Both the position numbers and the translations under genes were made by a program. 38,347 nt of DNA from an uncultured Methanobrevibacter sp. (lineage in GTDB: Archaea > Methanobacteriota > Methanobacteria > Methanobacteriales > Methanobacteriaceae). The stretch covers positions 1 through 38,347 of the forward strand of contig CADAOO010000018.1 of the NCBI GenBank assembly GCA_902789505.1, read 5' to 3'. Below, piece by piece: positions 15,127-24,545 of the stretch. Under the pieces are notes generated by a model. The model saw only the letters and a list, made by a program, of their open reading frames with translations, was not told the origin of the DNA and did not search any database. Position 1 is the stretch's first letter; each line of letters starts with the position of its first letter.

Positions 15127-17328
15127 ATGGCAGAAAATCAAATTACTCTAAAAGTTGCAGAAGCAATTTCCCAAAAAGATGTTGGTCAAGGAGTTGCAAG
15201 ACTTGACCCGAATGTTATGGATGACTTAGGCATCCAGGAAAGAGATTTAATAGAAATAGTCGGCGAAAGAAAAACTGCAGCTATCGCTCTTCCTTCACAA
15301 ACCGATATTGGTCTTGGAGTTATCAGAATCGATGGTTTAGTGCGTAAAAATTCCGGAGCAACTATCGGCGGAGAAGTTACAATTAAAAAAACCAAAGCAA
15401 CCGAAGCAAAAAAGGTTGTTTTAGCCCCAATTGAAAACAATATCCGTGTCCAAGGAGATGTCCGCGGACTGTTTGCCGGAAAAGTAATGGTGCAAGGAGA
15501 CATCATAGGATCTCAAATCAGAGCCCCAAGACCAAGCATGAACAGAGGATTCAATAGCCTATTCGATGAACTGATGGACTTTACTCCTGCAATGAAAGAA
15601 ATCAAATTCGCAGTTGTATCCACCAGTCCAAAAGATATCGTTATTGTTGGTCCGAATACTGAAGTTCAGCTTCATGAATCCCCAATTGACGTAAGCAAAC
15701 TCGAAGGTGTCGGAAACCTTGTTGACGTGAGCTATGAAGACATCGGCGGTTTAAAAGATGAGGTCAAAAAAGTAAGGGAAATGATTGAAATCCCTCTTAA
15801 AAGACCTGAACTCTTTGAGAAATTAGGAATCGCTCCACCAAAAGGAGTCCTGATGCACGGTCCGCCAGGAACCGGAAAAACATTACTGGCAAAAGCCGTG
15901 GCCAGTGAAAGTGATGCCCACTTCATTGCTATTAACGGTCCTGAAATCATGAGCAAATATGTCGGCGGATCTGAAGAAAACTTAAGGGAATACTTTGAAG
16001 AAGCAGAGGAAAACTCACCTTCAATCATATTTATAGATGAACTCGATGCAATTGCTCCAAAAAGAGAAGAAACCAACGGTGAAACTGAAAGGAGAACCGT
16101 TGCACAGTTGTTAACTTTAATGGACGGTCTTAAATCAAGAGGGCAAGTGGTTGTAATTGGTGCAACCAACAGACCGGATTCACTTGACCCTGCTTTAAGA
16201 AGACCTGGAAGATTCGACCGTGAAATCGAAATTGGAGTGCCTGATTCAGAAGAAAGAAAAGAGGTTCTTGAAATCCACACAAGAAACATGCCGCTTGCAG
16301 ATGATGTTGACCTTGACAAAATCGCAAACACAACCCACGGATTTGTGGGAGCCGATCTTGAGTCTTTATGTAAAGAGGCTGCAATGAGAGTAGTCAGAAG
16401 AATATTACCTGAAATCCAAAATGACGAAGAGATTCCAAAAGAGGTAATGGAAAAAATCGTGGTAACCGGCGAGGACTTTAAAAACGCTCAAAAGGAAATA
16501 CAGCCTTCAGCATTGAGAGAAGTTCTTGTGCAAATCCCTGATATCAAATGGGATGATGTCGGCGGACTTGAAGACGTGAAACAGGAATTGAAAGAAGCTG
16601 TCGAATGGCCATTAAAACATCCTGAAACCTTCCAGCGCTTAGGCATAAGACCTCCTAAAGGAACATTGCTTTATGGAATTCCGGGAACCGGTAAAACCCT
16701 GCTTGCAAAAGCGGTGGCCAGTGAAAGTGAAGCTAACTTCATTTCCGTCAAAGGCCCTGAACTCTTATCAAAATGGGTTGGCGAATCTGAAAAAGGCGTG
16801 CGCGAAGTATTCAGAAAAGCAAAACAGGCCGCACCTACCGTGATCTTCTTCGATGAAATCGATGCGATAGCAAGTACACGCAGCGGTAACGACACAGACA
16901 GCGGCGTTACAAAAAGAGTTGTAAACCAATTGTTAACTGAAATGGACGGTTTGGAAGAATTGGAAGACGTTGCAATTATTGCAGCCACCAACAGGCCGGA
17001 CATTCTTGATGCCGGTTTGATGAGGCCTGGAAGATTTGACAGACACATTCAAGTTAGTGAACCTGATGAAGAAGCTAGACTTTCAATCTTTGAAGTACAT
17101 ACAAAAGATATGCCACTTGCAGACGATGTTGACCTCAAAAAATTAGCTAAAAATACTGAAGGATATGTCGGAGCAGACATTGAATCAGTATGCCGTGAAG
17201 CAGCAATGCTCACATTAAGAAATGATCTCGAATCAAAAGAAATCCCATATAAATACTTCAAAGAAGCAATAGAAAAAGTCAAACCTGGAAACAAAGCCCA
17301 GGACGAACAGCTTGTTCAGTATATGTAG
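15127..17328 (+). CDS. cdc48: CDC48/VAT AAA+ ATPase
   Basis: A 733-residue double AAA+ ATPase. The N-domain (about 1-190) has the double-psi barrel start [22 protein letters not shown]1 has Walker A GPPGTGKT (about 244) and Walker [11 protein letters not shown] (about 300). D2 has Walker A GIPGTGKT (about 517) and Walker [11 protein letters not shown] (about 572). Arginine-finger and second-region motifs ATNRPDxLDxxLxRPGRFDR occur in both. Archaeal CDC48 unfolds proteins, partly for the proteasome; the terminal VQYM only loosely resembles an HbYX motif. Strong BRE/TATA, strong ribosome-binding site and a hairpin terminator suggest high, monocistronic expression. Confidence 0.98.
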   Translation: MAENQITLKVAEAISQKDVGQGVARLDPNVMDDLGIQERDLIEIVGERKTAAIALPSQTDIGLGVIRIDGLVRKNSGATIGGEVTIKKTKATEAKKVVLAPIENNIRVQGDVRGLFAGKVMVQGDIIGSQIRAPRPSMNRGFNSLFDELMDFTPAMKEIKFAVVSTSPKDIVIVGPNTEVQLHESPIDVSKLEGVGNLVDVSYEDIGGLKDEVKKVREMIEIPLKRPELFEKLGIAPPKGVLMHGPPGTGKTLLAKAVASESDAHFIAINGPEIMSKYVGGSEENLREYFEEAEENSPSIIFIDELDAIAPKREETNGETERRTVAQLLTLMDGLKSRGQVVVIGATNRPDSLDPALRRPGRFDREIEIGVPDSEERKEVLEIHTRNMPLADDVDLDKIANTTHGFVGADLESLCKEAAMRVVRRILPEIQNDEEIPKEVMEKIVVTGEDFKNAQKEIQPSALREVLVQIPDIKWDDVGGLEDVKQELKEAVEWPLKHPETFQRLGIRPPKGTLLYGIPGTGKTLLAKAVASESEANFISVKGPELLSKWVGESEKGVREVFRKAKQAAPTVIFFDEIDAIASTRSGNDTDSGVTKRVVNQLLTEMDGLEELEDVAIIAATNRPDILDAGLMRPGRFDRHIQVSEPDEEARLSIFEVHTKDMPLADDVDLKKLAKNTEGYVGADIESVCREAAMLTLRNDLESKEIPYKYFKEAIEKVKPGNKAQDEQLVQYM

Positions 17329-17356
17329 GAAGAAAATAACCAATTTTCTTCCTTTT
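17328..17356 (+). terminator. Hairpin terminator of cdc48
   Basis: GGAAGAAAAT (17328-17337) and ATTTTCTTCC (17343-17352) form a perfect 10-bp stem with the loop AACCA, starting at the last base of the cdc48 stop codon and followed by TTTT. Confidence 0.65.
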
Positions 17357-17413
17357 CCTCCTAGTTATTATTTTGAAGAACTTTCTAACCATATTTAGTG
17401 GGAAGAACAGACC

Positions 17414-18029
17414 CTTCCCACACAACCTCCAATAATCATCATCCCGAATTTTTAATCTCATACACCCTATCCAAAGGAATTTCAAGCTTATCAGAAATCT
17501 CCTCAGGACTCATGAATTTCAAAAGCTTTAAAACAAACTCCTTTTCGGTAGACTCATGATACCCTCTTTTATACCTTCCTTTTTACCTTTCTCTTCAGAC
17601 CTCATTAATGCTCCAGCAATTCGAGCTGATTTAATATCCTCTTCCAAAGAGTTAATCTTAATTGCAGACATCTCCAAATCTCCCTTTAATTTTACCTAAT
17701 TTTACACTATCCGCAAGAAACTTTCCCACACAACCTCCAAAAAAATTATCATCCCGAATTCTTAATTTCATACACCCTATCCAAAGGAATTTCAAGCTTA
17801 TCAGAAATCTCCTCAGGACTCATGAATTTCAAAAGCTTTAAAACAAACTCCTTTTCGGTAGACTCACCTCTTTGATACCTTCCTTTTTACCTTTCTCTTC
17901 AGATCTCATTAATGCTCCAGCAATTCTGGCTGATTTAATATCCTCTTCCAAAGAGTTGATTTCCATTGCAGACATTTTCAAATCTCCTTTAATTTTATCT
18001 AATTTTTCACTATCCACTACAAACTTTCC
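17414..18029. repeat. Tandem direct duplication, unit about 307 bp
   Basis: Segment 17414-17722 and segment 17722-18029 are about 90% identical in tandem. For example TCATACACCCTATCCAAAGG occurs at 17458 and at 17768, and CTCATTAATGCTCCAGCAAT at 17601 and at 17905. The offset drifts from 310 to 303 because of small indels around 17556 and 17866. The junction is a shared AAACTTTCC, suggesting unequal recombination or slippage at a short homology. Confidence 0.88.
17439..17722 (-). pseudogene. Duplicated 3' fragment of the Rpn-like nuclease gene
   Basis: On the minus strand this fragment encodes, from the 17722 side, remnants of the same tail as the neighbouring gene: GDLEMSAIKINSLEEDIKSARIAGALMRSEEKGKKEG. 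After a frame change come ESTEKEFVLKLLKFMSPEEISDKLEIPLDRVYEIKNSG and a stop at 17439-17441. It lacks any N-terminal part and lies directly behind a second copy of the same tail. It is debris from a tandem duplication, not an expressed gene. Confidence 0.8.
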
Positions 18030-18650
18030 AGCCCAAAGAATCAAACTTCTTCTAAGGACATATGATAATTTTTTATCAATTATCAATTCCCTGTAAATTC
18101 CGGCGATTTCAACAATCATTTCCTCAATAGAGATATCCAATCTAAATTTAGGCATCCAAATCAAATCTAGAACATCATATACATTAATTACTTCATTATT
18201 TAACAGTTTGTACTTAATATTATTTAGACATATTGAAGCAGTCATTTCCTTGGTATTAATCCAGATAGGGCTGAAGAATGAAATCGGATTAACATATTCA
18301 ATCTTCAAACTGGGAATTGGACCTGTGTTGAATATGTAAGATTGGACTTCCTTTTTGGACCCGGCATGCAAAGATGTTTGATATTCAAAATCCCTGCTCA
18401 GCAGATATCTGTTTATGGATGAATGATGCTCTATATTAATAAGAGATTGATTGGACCGCTCCCGGACGGAATCCAAATTCAAATCCCTATATGATTTAGA
18501 CAGAAATCTCTGATGGAATATGCCTTCAATATCCTCAAGCCTTGTCAGATACTGGGGAAACTCATCAATTTCGACCATGCAAAGATTGAAAATTTTGTCT
18601 TCGGCATCCCATTTGTCCGGTAATGAATTATCCACAATTTCGCCGTACAT
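17838..18650 (-). CDS. Rpn-like PD-(D/E)XK nuclease family protein, C-terminus frameshifted
   Basis: The open frame gives 270 residues. SNQSLINIEHHSSINRYLLSRDFEYQTSL (about 66-95) resembles the catalytic segment of Rpn/transposase-like PD-(D/E)XK nucleases, where an I-E-x-Q/H core follows an upstream Asp. The C-terminal LEEDIKSARIAGALMRSEEKGKKEG is the charged helix typical of these proteins in Methanobrevibacter. The frame then reads VSLPKRSLF and stops, while the natural tail (ESTEKEFVLKLLKFMSPEEISDKL ... YEIKNSG) continues in the next frame down to 17749, consistent with loss of one base. Relatives promote recombination or are domesticated transposases. This copy may be partly active or decaying. 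Confidence 0.65.
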   Translation of the reverse strand: MYGEIVDNSLPDKWDAEDKIFNLCMVEIDEFPQYLTRLEDIEGIFHQRFLSKSYRDLNLDSVRERSNQSLINIEHHSSINRYLLSRDFEYQTSLHAGSKKEVQSYIFNTGPIPSLKIEYVNPISFFSPIWINTKEMTASICLNNIKYKLLNNEVINVYDVLDLIWMPKFRLDISIEEMIVEIAGIYRELIIDKKLSYVLRRSLILWAGKFVVDSEKLDKIKGDLKMSAMEINSLEEDIKSARIAGALMRSEEKGKKEGIKEVSLPKRSLF

Positions 18651-18855
18651 ACTTCCACCTCAGTAAGATGTTTTAAACAATTTAATTTATAATTTAGAAC
18701 TATTTAAACTTTTTTTCCAAATTTAAAGCCAAATTAAAGCAATATTGTATTCATACTGAAGTATTTACTCAACATGGAAAAATTGAAGCCAAAATAAACT
18801 CCAAAGAAAAGTAAACAAAAAGCTATAACAACCACCATATAGAAAATATAAAATC

Positions 18856-19689
18856 ATGAGCAGACATATTATCGAAGCATTGGGATTAAGTAGAATTACC
18901 GTAGAAGACGGCAAAGTTGTTGACGTTACAGAGCCTCAGGTTGAATACTGTCCTCTTTTTGACCACCACAGAGGAATAAAAAAATTAACCAAAGAGGTAA
19001 TAGCTGAAAACATACAGTTCAGAATTGACGATTTTGGAATGTGCACACCCAAAAGACAATTAAGAATGAAAGACTTCTTAAACTTTGGAATTTCCGAAAT
19101 CCTGTGCACATTGCTTGAAAAACAGGAAATCGATTCTGTAGTTATGGTCTTGGAAGGGTGCGGAACAGTAATTGTCAACGAACCTGAACTTGTTCAGGGA
19201 ATTGGCGGGCGAGTCTCCGGACTTGTGGAAACAAGCCCCATACCTGAACTGGTGCCGGAAATTGGTGAAAAAAATGTTCTTAATCCTAAAACTGCAGAAA
19301 TTGACCAGATCGAAGGAATAAAACTAGCTATCAGAGAAGGCTACAAAAACATTGCAGTCACAATAACTCTAGCCGGCGATGCCGAAAAGATAAATGAGCT
19401 TAAAAAGGAATATCCCGACGTGAACATTTACGTTTTCGTGGTCCACACCTCAAAAAGAACTCCTGAGGAAGCAAGAATATTATTTGACTCCTGTGACGTT
19501 GCAACTGCCTGTGCATCCAAAAACATTCGCGAAATCGGAGATGAAGAAAGCATTAAAACTGTAGGCCAGTCTATACCGATTTATGCAAAAACTGATGATG
19601 GAAAAAGGTTTCTGGAATTGAGACTTGAAAAGATTGGTGGAGAAAAACCTAAAAAGGAAAATCCGGATTTACCTTATCCTCTGATTTAA
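18856..19689 (+). CDS. Methanogenesis marker protein 8 (DUF2099)
   Basis: A 277-residue protein beginning MSRHIIEALGLSRITVEDGKVVDVTEPQVEYCPLF, the start of the DUF2099/methanogenesis marker 8 family, present in nearly all methanogens and of unknown function. Conserved cysteines occur in EYCPLF, GMCTPKRQ, EILCTLL, LEGCGTVIV and SCDVATACASKNIRE, compatible with metal or Fe-S binding. A central part (VNEPELVQGIGGRVSGLVETSPIPEL) is well conserved. The last 21 bases overlap the convergent exonuclease gene. The 205-bp upstream gap is AT-rich and shows no gene. Confidence 0.9.
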   Translation: MSRHIIEALGLSRITVEDGKVVDVTEPQVEYCPLFDHHRGIKKLTKEVIAENIQFRIDDFGMCTPKRQLRMKDFLNFGISEILCTLLEKQEIDSVVMVLEGCGTVIVNEPELVQGIGGRVSGLVETSPIPELVPEIGEKNVLNPKTAEIDQIEGIKLAIREGYKNIAVTITLAGDAEKINELKKEYPDVNIYVFVVHTSKRTPEEARILFDSCDVATACASKNIREIGDEESIKTVGQSIPIYAKTDDGKRFLELRLEKIGGEKPKKENPDLPYPLI

Positions 19690-20358
19690 ACCTCTTCTCG
19701 GCAGAATCCTTTCCGCATCAACCAAACCGCAGTTGTGGTAGGGTTGTGGCCTGTATTTGATGAATGGAAACTCACCCCTTTCATCACGATACTTAGGGTT
19801 GTAGCCAAAAATGTTTTTGTATTCAGCCAAATCATCCCTTTCATTTTTCATTGCAAGCGCCACGTAATAGAGTGCTCTTGTATCATCTATGGATCTGTGG
19901 AAATTAACTTTTTCAATATTGTAATACTCAACAGCATCAATAAGCTTATGAGGATAATTCTTTCTGTCCTTTAAAACAGTGACTGTATCTATCCAATCCA
20001 CATTTCGAACAATTTCATCGGCTTCCGCTGGAAAATGCCTTTTTAAGAGATAATATATAAATGACAAGTCAAACTGGGCATTATGTGCAACCATTACTGT
20101 CTTTTCAGTCAATTTTTCTTTCAGGTCATTTGCTATTTCTTCTTCGCCGACTCCCTTTTCCAAAAGGTCCTGATCTGTAATTCCAGTAAGCCGTGTGATT
20201 TTGGAATCCAACGGCCTGCCGACATTCACGAATTTATCATATTCATCCACAACTTTACCGTCAACAACCGTAAGCATTGCAAGTTCGATTATCCTGCAGA
20301 AACGGCAGTTCAAACCTGTTGTTTCGGTATCAAAAAATATATACTTTATAATAAACAC
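19669..20358 (-). CDS. DnaQ-like 3'-5' exonuclease (DEDDh)
   Basis: A 229-residue protein. All exonuclease motifs are present: FFDTETTGLN (ExoI), VAHNAQFDLSFIYYLL (ExoII) and FHRSIDDTRALYYVALAM (ExoIII with the catalytic His). It likely trims DNA or RNA 3' ends as a proofreading or repair nuclease; no polymerase domain is fused. About 55 extra residues follow the core (DDLAEYKNIFGYNPKYRDERGEFPFIKYRPQPYHNCGL), of unknown role. No in-frame ATG lies near the first motif, so the GTG at 20358 is the best start, possibly leaderless. It converges on the marker 8 gene with a 21-bp overlap. Confidence 0.88.
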   Translation of the reverse strand: MFIIKYIFFDTETTGLNCRFCRIIELAMLTVVDGKVVDEYDKFVNVGRPLDSKITRLTGITDQDLLEKGVGEEEIANDLKEKLTEKTVMVAHNAQFDLSFIYYLLKRHFPAEADEIVRNVDWIDTVTVLKDRKNYPHKLIDAVEYYNIEKVNFHRSIDDTRALYYVALAMKNERDDLAEYKNIFGYNPKYRDERGEFPFIKYRPQPYHNCGLVDAERILPRRGLNQRIR

Positions 20359-20439
20359 ATCCCAAAAATGAATAATTAATTAATTCTATATATTTGAAGG
20401 TATATAATTAGTAATGATTAGTCAACACGAGGGATAAAT

Positions 20440-21714
20440 TTGACTCAGAAAAGCGAAGCTCAAAAAGGCAACATCACTCCTGAAATGGAATACGTTGCAG
20501 AATATGAAAATATAGATGTTAATAAACTAGCTAAATTAATTGATAAAGGATTAGTCGTGATTCCAAAAAATATCAATGGACACTCAAAACCCTGCGGTAT
20601 CGGAGAATGCCTGAAAACCAAAATCAACGCAAATATCGGTTCATCATCAAAAATTGACGATATTGACCTTGAGATTGACAAGGCAAAACTGGCCCAGGAA
20701 TACGGTGCGGATGCACTGATGGACCTGTCAACAGGCTCCGATTTAAAGCTGTTCAGACGCAAAATCATGGAAGCGGTTGACATTTGCATCGGAACCGTCC
20801 CAATATATGAAGCTGGCGTCGTGACATTAGGTAAAGATAAAGAGATTGTCGATATGGATCCTGATGACATATTCAAGGCAATCGAAAACCAGGCAAAGGA
20901 AGGAGTGGACTTCATGACACTCCACTGCGGAATAACAAAAGATCTGGTTCAAAAACTGAAAGCTGCCAACAGAATGATGGGTATTGTAAGCCGTGGAGGA
21001 ACATTCATGGCATCCTGGATTAATCATAACGACCAGGAAAATCCGTTGTATGAAAATTACGACTATCTATTAGAGTTATCCTATGAATACGACATTACAT
21101 TATCATTAGGCGACGGTTTAAGGCCGGGCTGTTTGGCAGATGCAAGCGATATCCCTCAAATTCAAGAGCTTGTAAACCTTGGAGGCCTTGTCAAAAGAGC
21201 CCAGGATGCCAATGTTCAGGTAATGGTGGAAGGGCCAGGACATATGCCTTTAAATCAGATTAAGGCAAATATGGAAATTCAAAAAACAGTTTGCCATGGC
21301 GCTCCATTTTATGTTCTCGGACCGCTCGTAACAGACATTGCCCCAGGCTACGACCACATTACCGGAGCTATCGGAGGAGCAATAGCCGCCTCATCAGGAG
21401 CAAACTTCCTGTGTTACGTAACTCCTGCAGAACATTTGTCCCTGCCAAGCCTGGAAGATGTAAAGGAAGGAACCATTGCATCCAAAATAGCTGCAGAAGC
21501 CGCTGATGTTGCAAGAGGTCTTGACTCCGCATGGAAGCGTGAAAAGGCAATGGCAAAAGCAAGAAGGGAATTTGACTGGGAAAAACAGTTCGACCTTGCC
21601 CTTGACAAATCCAAACCTAGAAAATACAGGAACAAATGTGAACTTGACGATGATGAGATGTGTGCAATGTGCGGAGAATATTGTGCAGTAAAAATAGCAA
21701 AAGGCGATTTCTAA
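20440..21714 (+). CDS. thiC: Phosphomethylpyrimidine synthase ThiC
   Basis: A 424-residue radical SAM-type enzyme that converts aminoimidazole ribotide to HMP-phosphate for thiamine. Motifs: KINANIGSSSKIDDID (about 63-78), GADALMDLSTGSDL, TVPIYEAG, FMTLHCGITKDLV, VSRGGTFMASWI, ISLGDGLRPGCLADA-like SLGDGLRPGCLADASD, VMVEGPGHMPLNQI and GALGGAxAA-like IGGAIAASSGANFLCYVTPAEHL. The C-terminal cluster ligands are C408, C411 and C415 (CAMCGEYC), one residue tighter than the CX2CX4C of bacterial ThiC. The start is TTG at 20440 after GAGGGAT. It overlaps the DNA ligase start by one base. No TPP riboswitch is seen upstream. Confidence 0.95.
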   Translation: MTQKSEAQKGNITPEMEYVAEYENIDVNKLAKLIDKGLVVIPKNINGHSKPCGIGECLKTKINANIGSSSKIDDIDLEIDKAKLAQEYGADALMDLSTGSDLKLFRRKIMEAVDICIGTVPIYEAGVVTLGKDKEIVDMDPDDIFKAIENQAKEGVDFMTLHCGITKDLVQKLKAANRMMGIVSRGGTFMASWINHNDQENPLYENYDYLLELSYEYDITLSLGDGLRPGCLADASDIPQIQELVNLGGLVKRAQDANVQVMVEGPGHMPLNQIKANMEIQKTVCHGAPFYVLGPLVTDIAPGYDHITGAIGGAIAASSGANFLCYVTPAEHLSLPSLEDVKEGTIASKIAAEAADVARGLDSAWKREKAMAKARREFDWEKQFDLALDKSKPRKYRNKCELDDDEMCAMCGEYCAVKIAKGDF

Positions 21715-23372
21715 TGAAATATCAAGAACTTGTAGATGTTTACTCAGCTCTGGAGGCAACCACAAAAAGACTGGAAAAGACAGAAATAATTTCCGATTTT
21801 CTAAAAAAGCTGGACAGCGAAACAATTGAACAGGTAGGATTGCTGATTTTGGGCGTTGTGTTTCCGGCATGGAGTTCTGAAGAAATTGGAATTGGCGGTA
21901 AACTTGTAGAAAGGGCAGTGGCCGAAGCTGTAGGAACAACACAGGATGCAGTTGAGGATGCTGTTCGTGACGAAGGAGATATCGGTCTTGCATGCATCAG
22001 GCTTTATGCCAAAAAATCCCAGATGACCTTTTTCTCAAAGCCATTGACAATCGACTTTGTTTTCAACAGCCTTCGCAAGCTATCCCAGATAAGCGGTTCA
22101 AGATCCACCAACCGTAAAATTGCCATCATCCTGGAACTGCTGTCACAGGCCAGCGCAACAGAGGCCAAATATCTGACCCGTACCATTACCGAAGAGTTAA
22201 GAATCGGCGTTGGGGACGGTGTCGTAAGGGATGCAATAGCCCAGGCTTTCGACATTGATAAAAAAGTTGTGGAAAGGGCTCAAATGCTTACAAACGATTT
22301 TTCAGTTGTTGCAAGAACCGCCAAAGAACAGGGTGCAGAAGGTCTGGAAAAACTTAACCTGACTCCAGGAACACCTGTAAAGCCAATGCTTGCCCAGTTG
22401 GCACCCCCTCTTGATGAAATCATACCTGAAATGGGAGAGGCAATATGTGAAACAAAATACGATGGAATCAGACTCCAGGTCCACAGAAAGGATTCTGAAA
22501 TTAAAATATTCACCCGAAGACTTGAAAACATTACCCATGCCCTTCCAGAAATTGTTGAACTGTTTGACGAACACCTCCCCCATGAAGACTACATTGTAGA
22601 GGGCGAAGTAATAGCTACAAGGGACGGAAAGCCTCTGCCCTTCCAGAACATATTGCACCGGGTGAGAAGAAAACACAATGTGGAAGAGGCAATGGAAAAT
22701 GTTCCTTTAAAATTATACCTGTTTGATGTGCTTTACTATAAGGTTCCAATGATTGATGAAGCCCTGAAAACAAGAAGGGAAACACTGGAAGAGATTGTTG
22801 ACACCTCAATTGACGAGATGAATCTGAGCACCATGATAATCGGAACACCGGACAATATCGACGAGATTCAAAACCTCTTTGAAGCATCAATCGAAGGAGG
22901 CCACGAGGGAATTATGATTAAGGACGCAAAAGAACCTTACATTCCAGGTTTGAGAGGTAAAAAGATGCTTAAATACAAAGCAGAGCCAGAAACATTGGAC
23001 ATGGTGATTGTCGGCGGAACCTATGGAATCGGGAAACGCGGAGACTTTGTCGGATCTTATCTTGTGGCTTTAAGGGATGAAAACAATGACTTCAAGACAG
23101 TGGCCTATGCAGCAACCGGTCTTGACGATGCAACCCTTGAGTACCTCACCGGAAAAATGAAAGAGCTCGAGATTTCAACAAAGGGCCGTGAAATAAAGGT
23201 GGAGCCGAAAATAGTTCTGGAAATCGCATTTTCTGAAATTGTCGAGTCCCCCGAATATGAAACAGGCTACTCCCTAAGGTTTCCTGTCGTCAAAAACATA
23301 AGAAAGGACAAGGGCCCTATGGATGCAGATACAGTTGAAAGGCTGATTTCCATGTACAATACAGGAAATTAA
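21714..23372 (+). CDS. lig: ATP-dependent DNA ligase
   Basis: A 552-residue archaeal replicative-type ligase. The N-terminal DNA-binding domain is helical (to about 215). Nucleotidyltransferase motif I is ETKYDGIRLQVH with adenylated Lys248, motif III YLFDVLYY, motif IV EGGHEGIMIKD and motif V LKYKAEPETLDMVIVGG. The OB domain ends in FPVVKNIRKDKGP (motif VI region). It seals Okazaki fragments, probably with PCNA. I start at ATG 21714, overlapping the thiC stop (TAATG), because family members begin MKYQELVDVYSALEAT; a frame open upstream adds 18 unlikely residues. Its 3' end overlaps the next, convergent gene by four bases. Confidence 0.96.
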   Translation: MKYQELVDVYSALEATTKRLEKTEIISDFLKKLDSETIEQVGLLILGVVFPAWSSEEIGIGGKLVERAVAEAVGTTQDAVEDAVRDEGDIGLACIRLYAKKSQMTFFSKPLTIDFVFNSLRKLSQISGSRSTNRKIAIILELLSQASATEAKYLTRTITEELRIGVGDGVVRDAIAQAFDIDKKVVERAQMLTNDFSVVARTAKEQGAEGLEKLNLTPGTPVKPMLAQLAPPLDEIIPEMGEAICETKYDGIRLQVHRKDSEIKIFTRRLENITHALPEIVELFDEHLPHEDYIVEGEVIATRDGKPLPFQNILHRVRRKHNVEEAMENVPLKLYLFDVLYYKVPMIDEALKTRRETLEEIVDTSIDEMNLSTMIIGTPDNIDEIQNLFEASIEGGHEGIMIKDAKEPYIPGLRGKKMLKYKAEPETLDMVIVGGTYGIGKRGDFVGSYLVALRDENNDFKTVAYAATGLDDATLEYLTGKMKELEISTKGREIKVEPKIVLEIAFSEIVESPEYETGYSLRFPVVKNIRKDKGPMDADTVERLISMYNTGN

Positions 23373-24001
23373 ACCTCAGGCAATCTTTTGACATACCCTA
23401 TGACGTATCTTGTCAGAGGATATATAATAATCTCATAGATGGTTTTGAATAATGCCTGTGCCACTATCATCAGGAGCAATGCTTCCAAAGGCATTGTTCC
23501 CAGAAACCCTATGAAAATGAATATTATAGCATCCAAACCTTCACCAACAAGTGTTGAAGCGATACATCTTAAAAATAGCTTATCTTCATATTTTTTCTTT
23601 AAGACAACCATCACTTTAGCATTCAGAAGTGAACCTGCCAGATATGCTGCAAAACTGGCCACCAGAAGCCTGAAAGTGGATCCCAAAACTATGCTGAAAG
23701 CTTCGGAGTTTGTGAAAAATGCCGGAGCAGGCATGATGATTGTAATGTTATAGCATATTACCGCAACCAGATTCATAAAAAATCCAAGCAGAATAACCCT
23801 TTTTGCCTTTTGATATCCGTAAACCTCTGCCAAAACATCATTAACTATGTAAATTACCGGAAATATAATCACACCGCAGGGCAATGTGAACGAAAAAAAG
23901 TCAAATGTTTTACCTGCTATGATATTTGATACTATCAAACAGGCCGTGAATACACCGGTTAAAATGGCATACAGTTCAGTTTTTGTCAGGTTTTCAAACA
24001 T
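23369..24001 (-). CDS. VUT-family (YhhQ-like) queuosine-precursor transporter
   Basis: A 210-residue integral membrane protein with about six helices. Characteristic features are IVSNIIAGKTFDFF (about 23-36), PVIYIVNDVLAEVYGYQKAKRVILLGF (about 48-74) and a late VGEGLDAIIFIFIGFLG with FKTIYEIIIYPLTRYVI. This is the Vut_1/YhhQ family, whose bacterial members import preQ0/preQ1. In an archaeon the product would be used for archaeosine, and the window also has an ArcS-like gene. The substrate is inferred from family only. Confidence 0.88.
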   Translation of the reverse strand: MFENLTKTELYAILTGVFTACLIVSNIIAGKTFDFFSFTLPCGVIIFPVIYIVNDVLAEVYGYQKAKRVILLGFFMNLVAVICYNITIIMPAPAFFTNSEAFSIVLGSTFRLLVASFAAYLAGSLLNAKVMVVLKKKYEDKLFLRCIASTLVGEGLDAIIFIFIGFLGTMPLEALLLMIVAQALFKTIYEIIIYPLTRYVIGYVKRLPEV

Positions 24002-24085
24002 AATAATACTATATTTTCAATATAAATAAATTTAACACATCCAAATCCTATCGGCTATTTTTACCTTGAAAACCAATAGAAATCC

Positions 24086-24484
24086 ATGGAAATCACAGAC
24101 GACAAATTATTAAGAATAGCTTTGGTTACTTCCCTTATCGGAATTATAGGTCTGATAATCTTTACCCCTACAATCGAAGTTAAAAAAATTGATATTGAAG
24201 ACATCAACCGGGGAATGATTGATGAAGAGGTAAAAATAGATGGTGTCATTCAGGACATTTCGCAGTCCAGTTCAAAAAGCAGCTATTTTTTAACTGTAAA
24301 CGACGGTACAGGCCAGATTCCCCTGATTATCTTCGAAAGTCAGGCGGTGGAAATCCAGTCCAACAGCTTTGACATTGATGACTTTAAAGGCAGGAAAGTT
24401 GAGGTTGTCGGCAAAATCACCGAATACAATTCGCAGCTGGAACTGATATTGACTTCGGGAGACAATCTTAAACTAACAAAATAA
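24086..24484 (+). CDS. Membrane-anchored OB-fold protein
   Basis: A 132-residue protein with one N-terminal membrane helix (about 10-27, IALVTSLIGIIGLIIFTP). An OB-fold follows (about 45-130): GMIDEEVKIDGVIQDISQSSSKSSYFLTVNDGTGQIPLIIFES ... FKGRKVEVVGKITEYNSQLELILTSGDNLKL. This looks like the nucleic-acid-binding tRNA_anti-type OB domain on the outside or inside of the membrane. Function unknown. It is 61 bases ahead of the phosphohexomutase on the same strand. Confidence 0.75.
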   Translation: MEITDDKLLRIALVTSLIGIIGLIIFTPTIEVKKIDIEDINRGMIDEEVKIDGVIQDISQSSSKSSYFLTVNDGTGQIPLIIFESQAVEIQSNSFDIDDFKGRKVEVVGKITEYNSQLELILTSGDNLKLTK

Positions 24485-24545
24485 ATAGCTATTTATTTAT
24501 TGAACGCCAAAAATGATAGTAATAAAATATATAGGATTTAATAAA

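Noticed and set aside
20380-20440. TPP riboswitch ahead of thiC
   Set aside because: Only about 80 bases separate thiC from its divergent neighbour, and the conserved CUGAGA and ACCUGA-type elements of the riboswitch are absent.
21660-21713. Longer DNA ligase start 54 bases upstream
   Set aside because: The added residues overlap the thiC cysteine motif region in another frame and do not resemble ligase N-termini; ATG 21714 gives the normal start.
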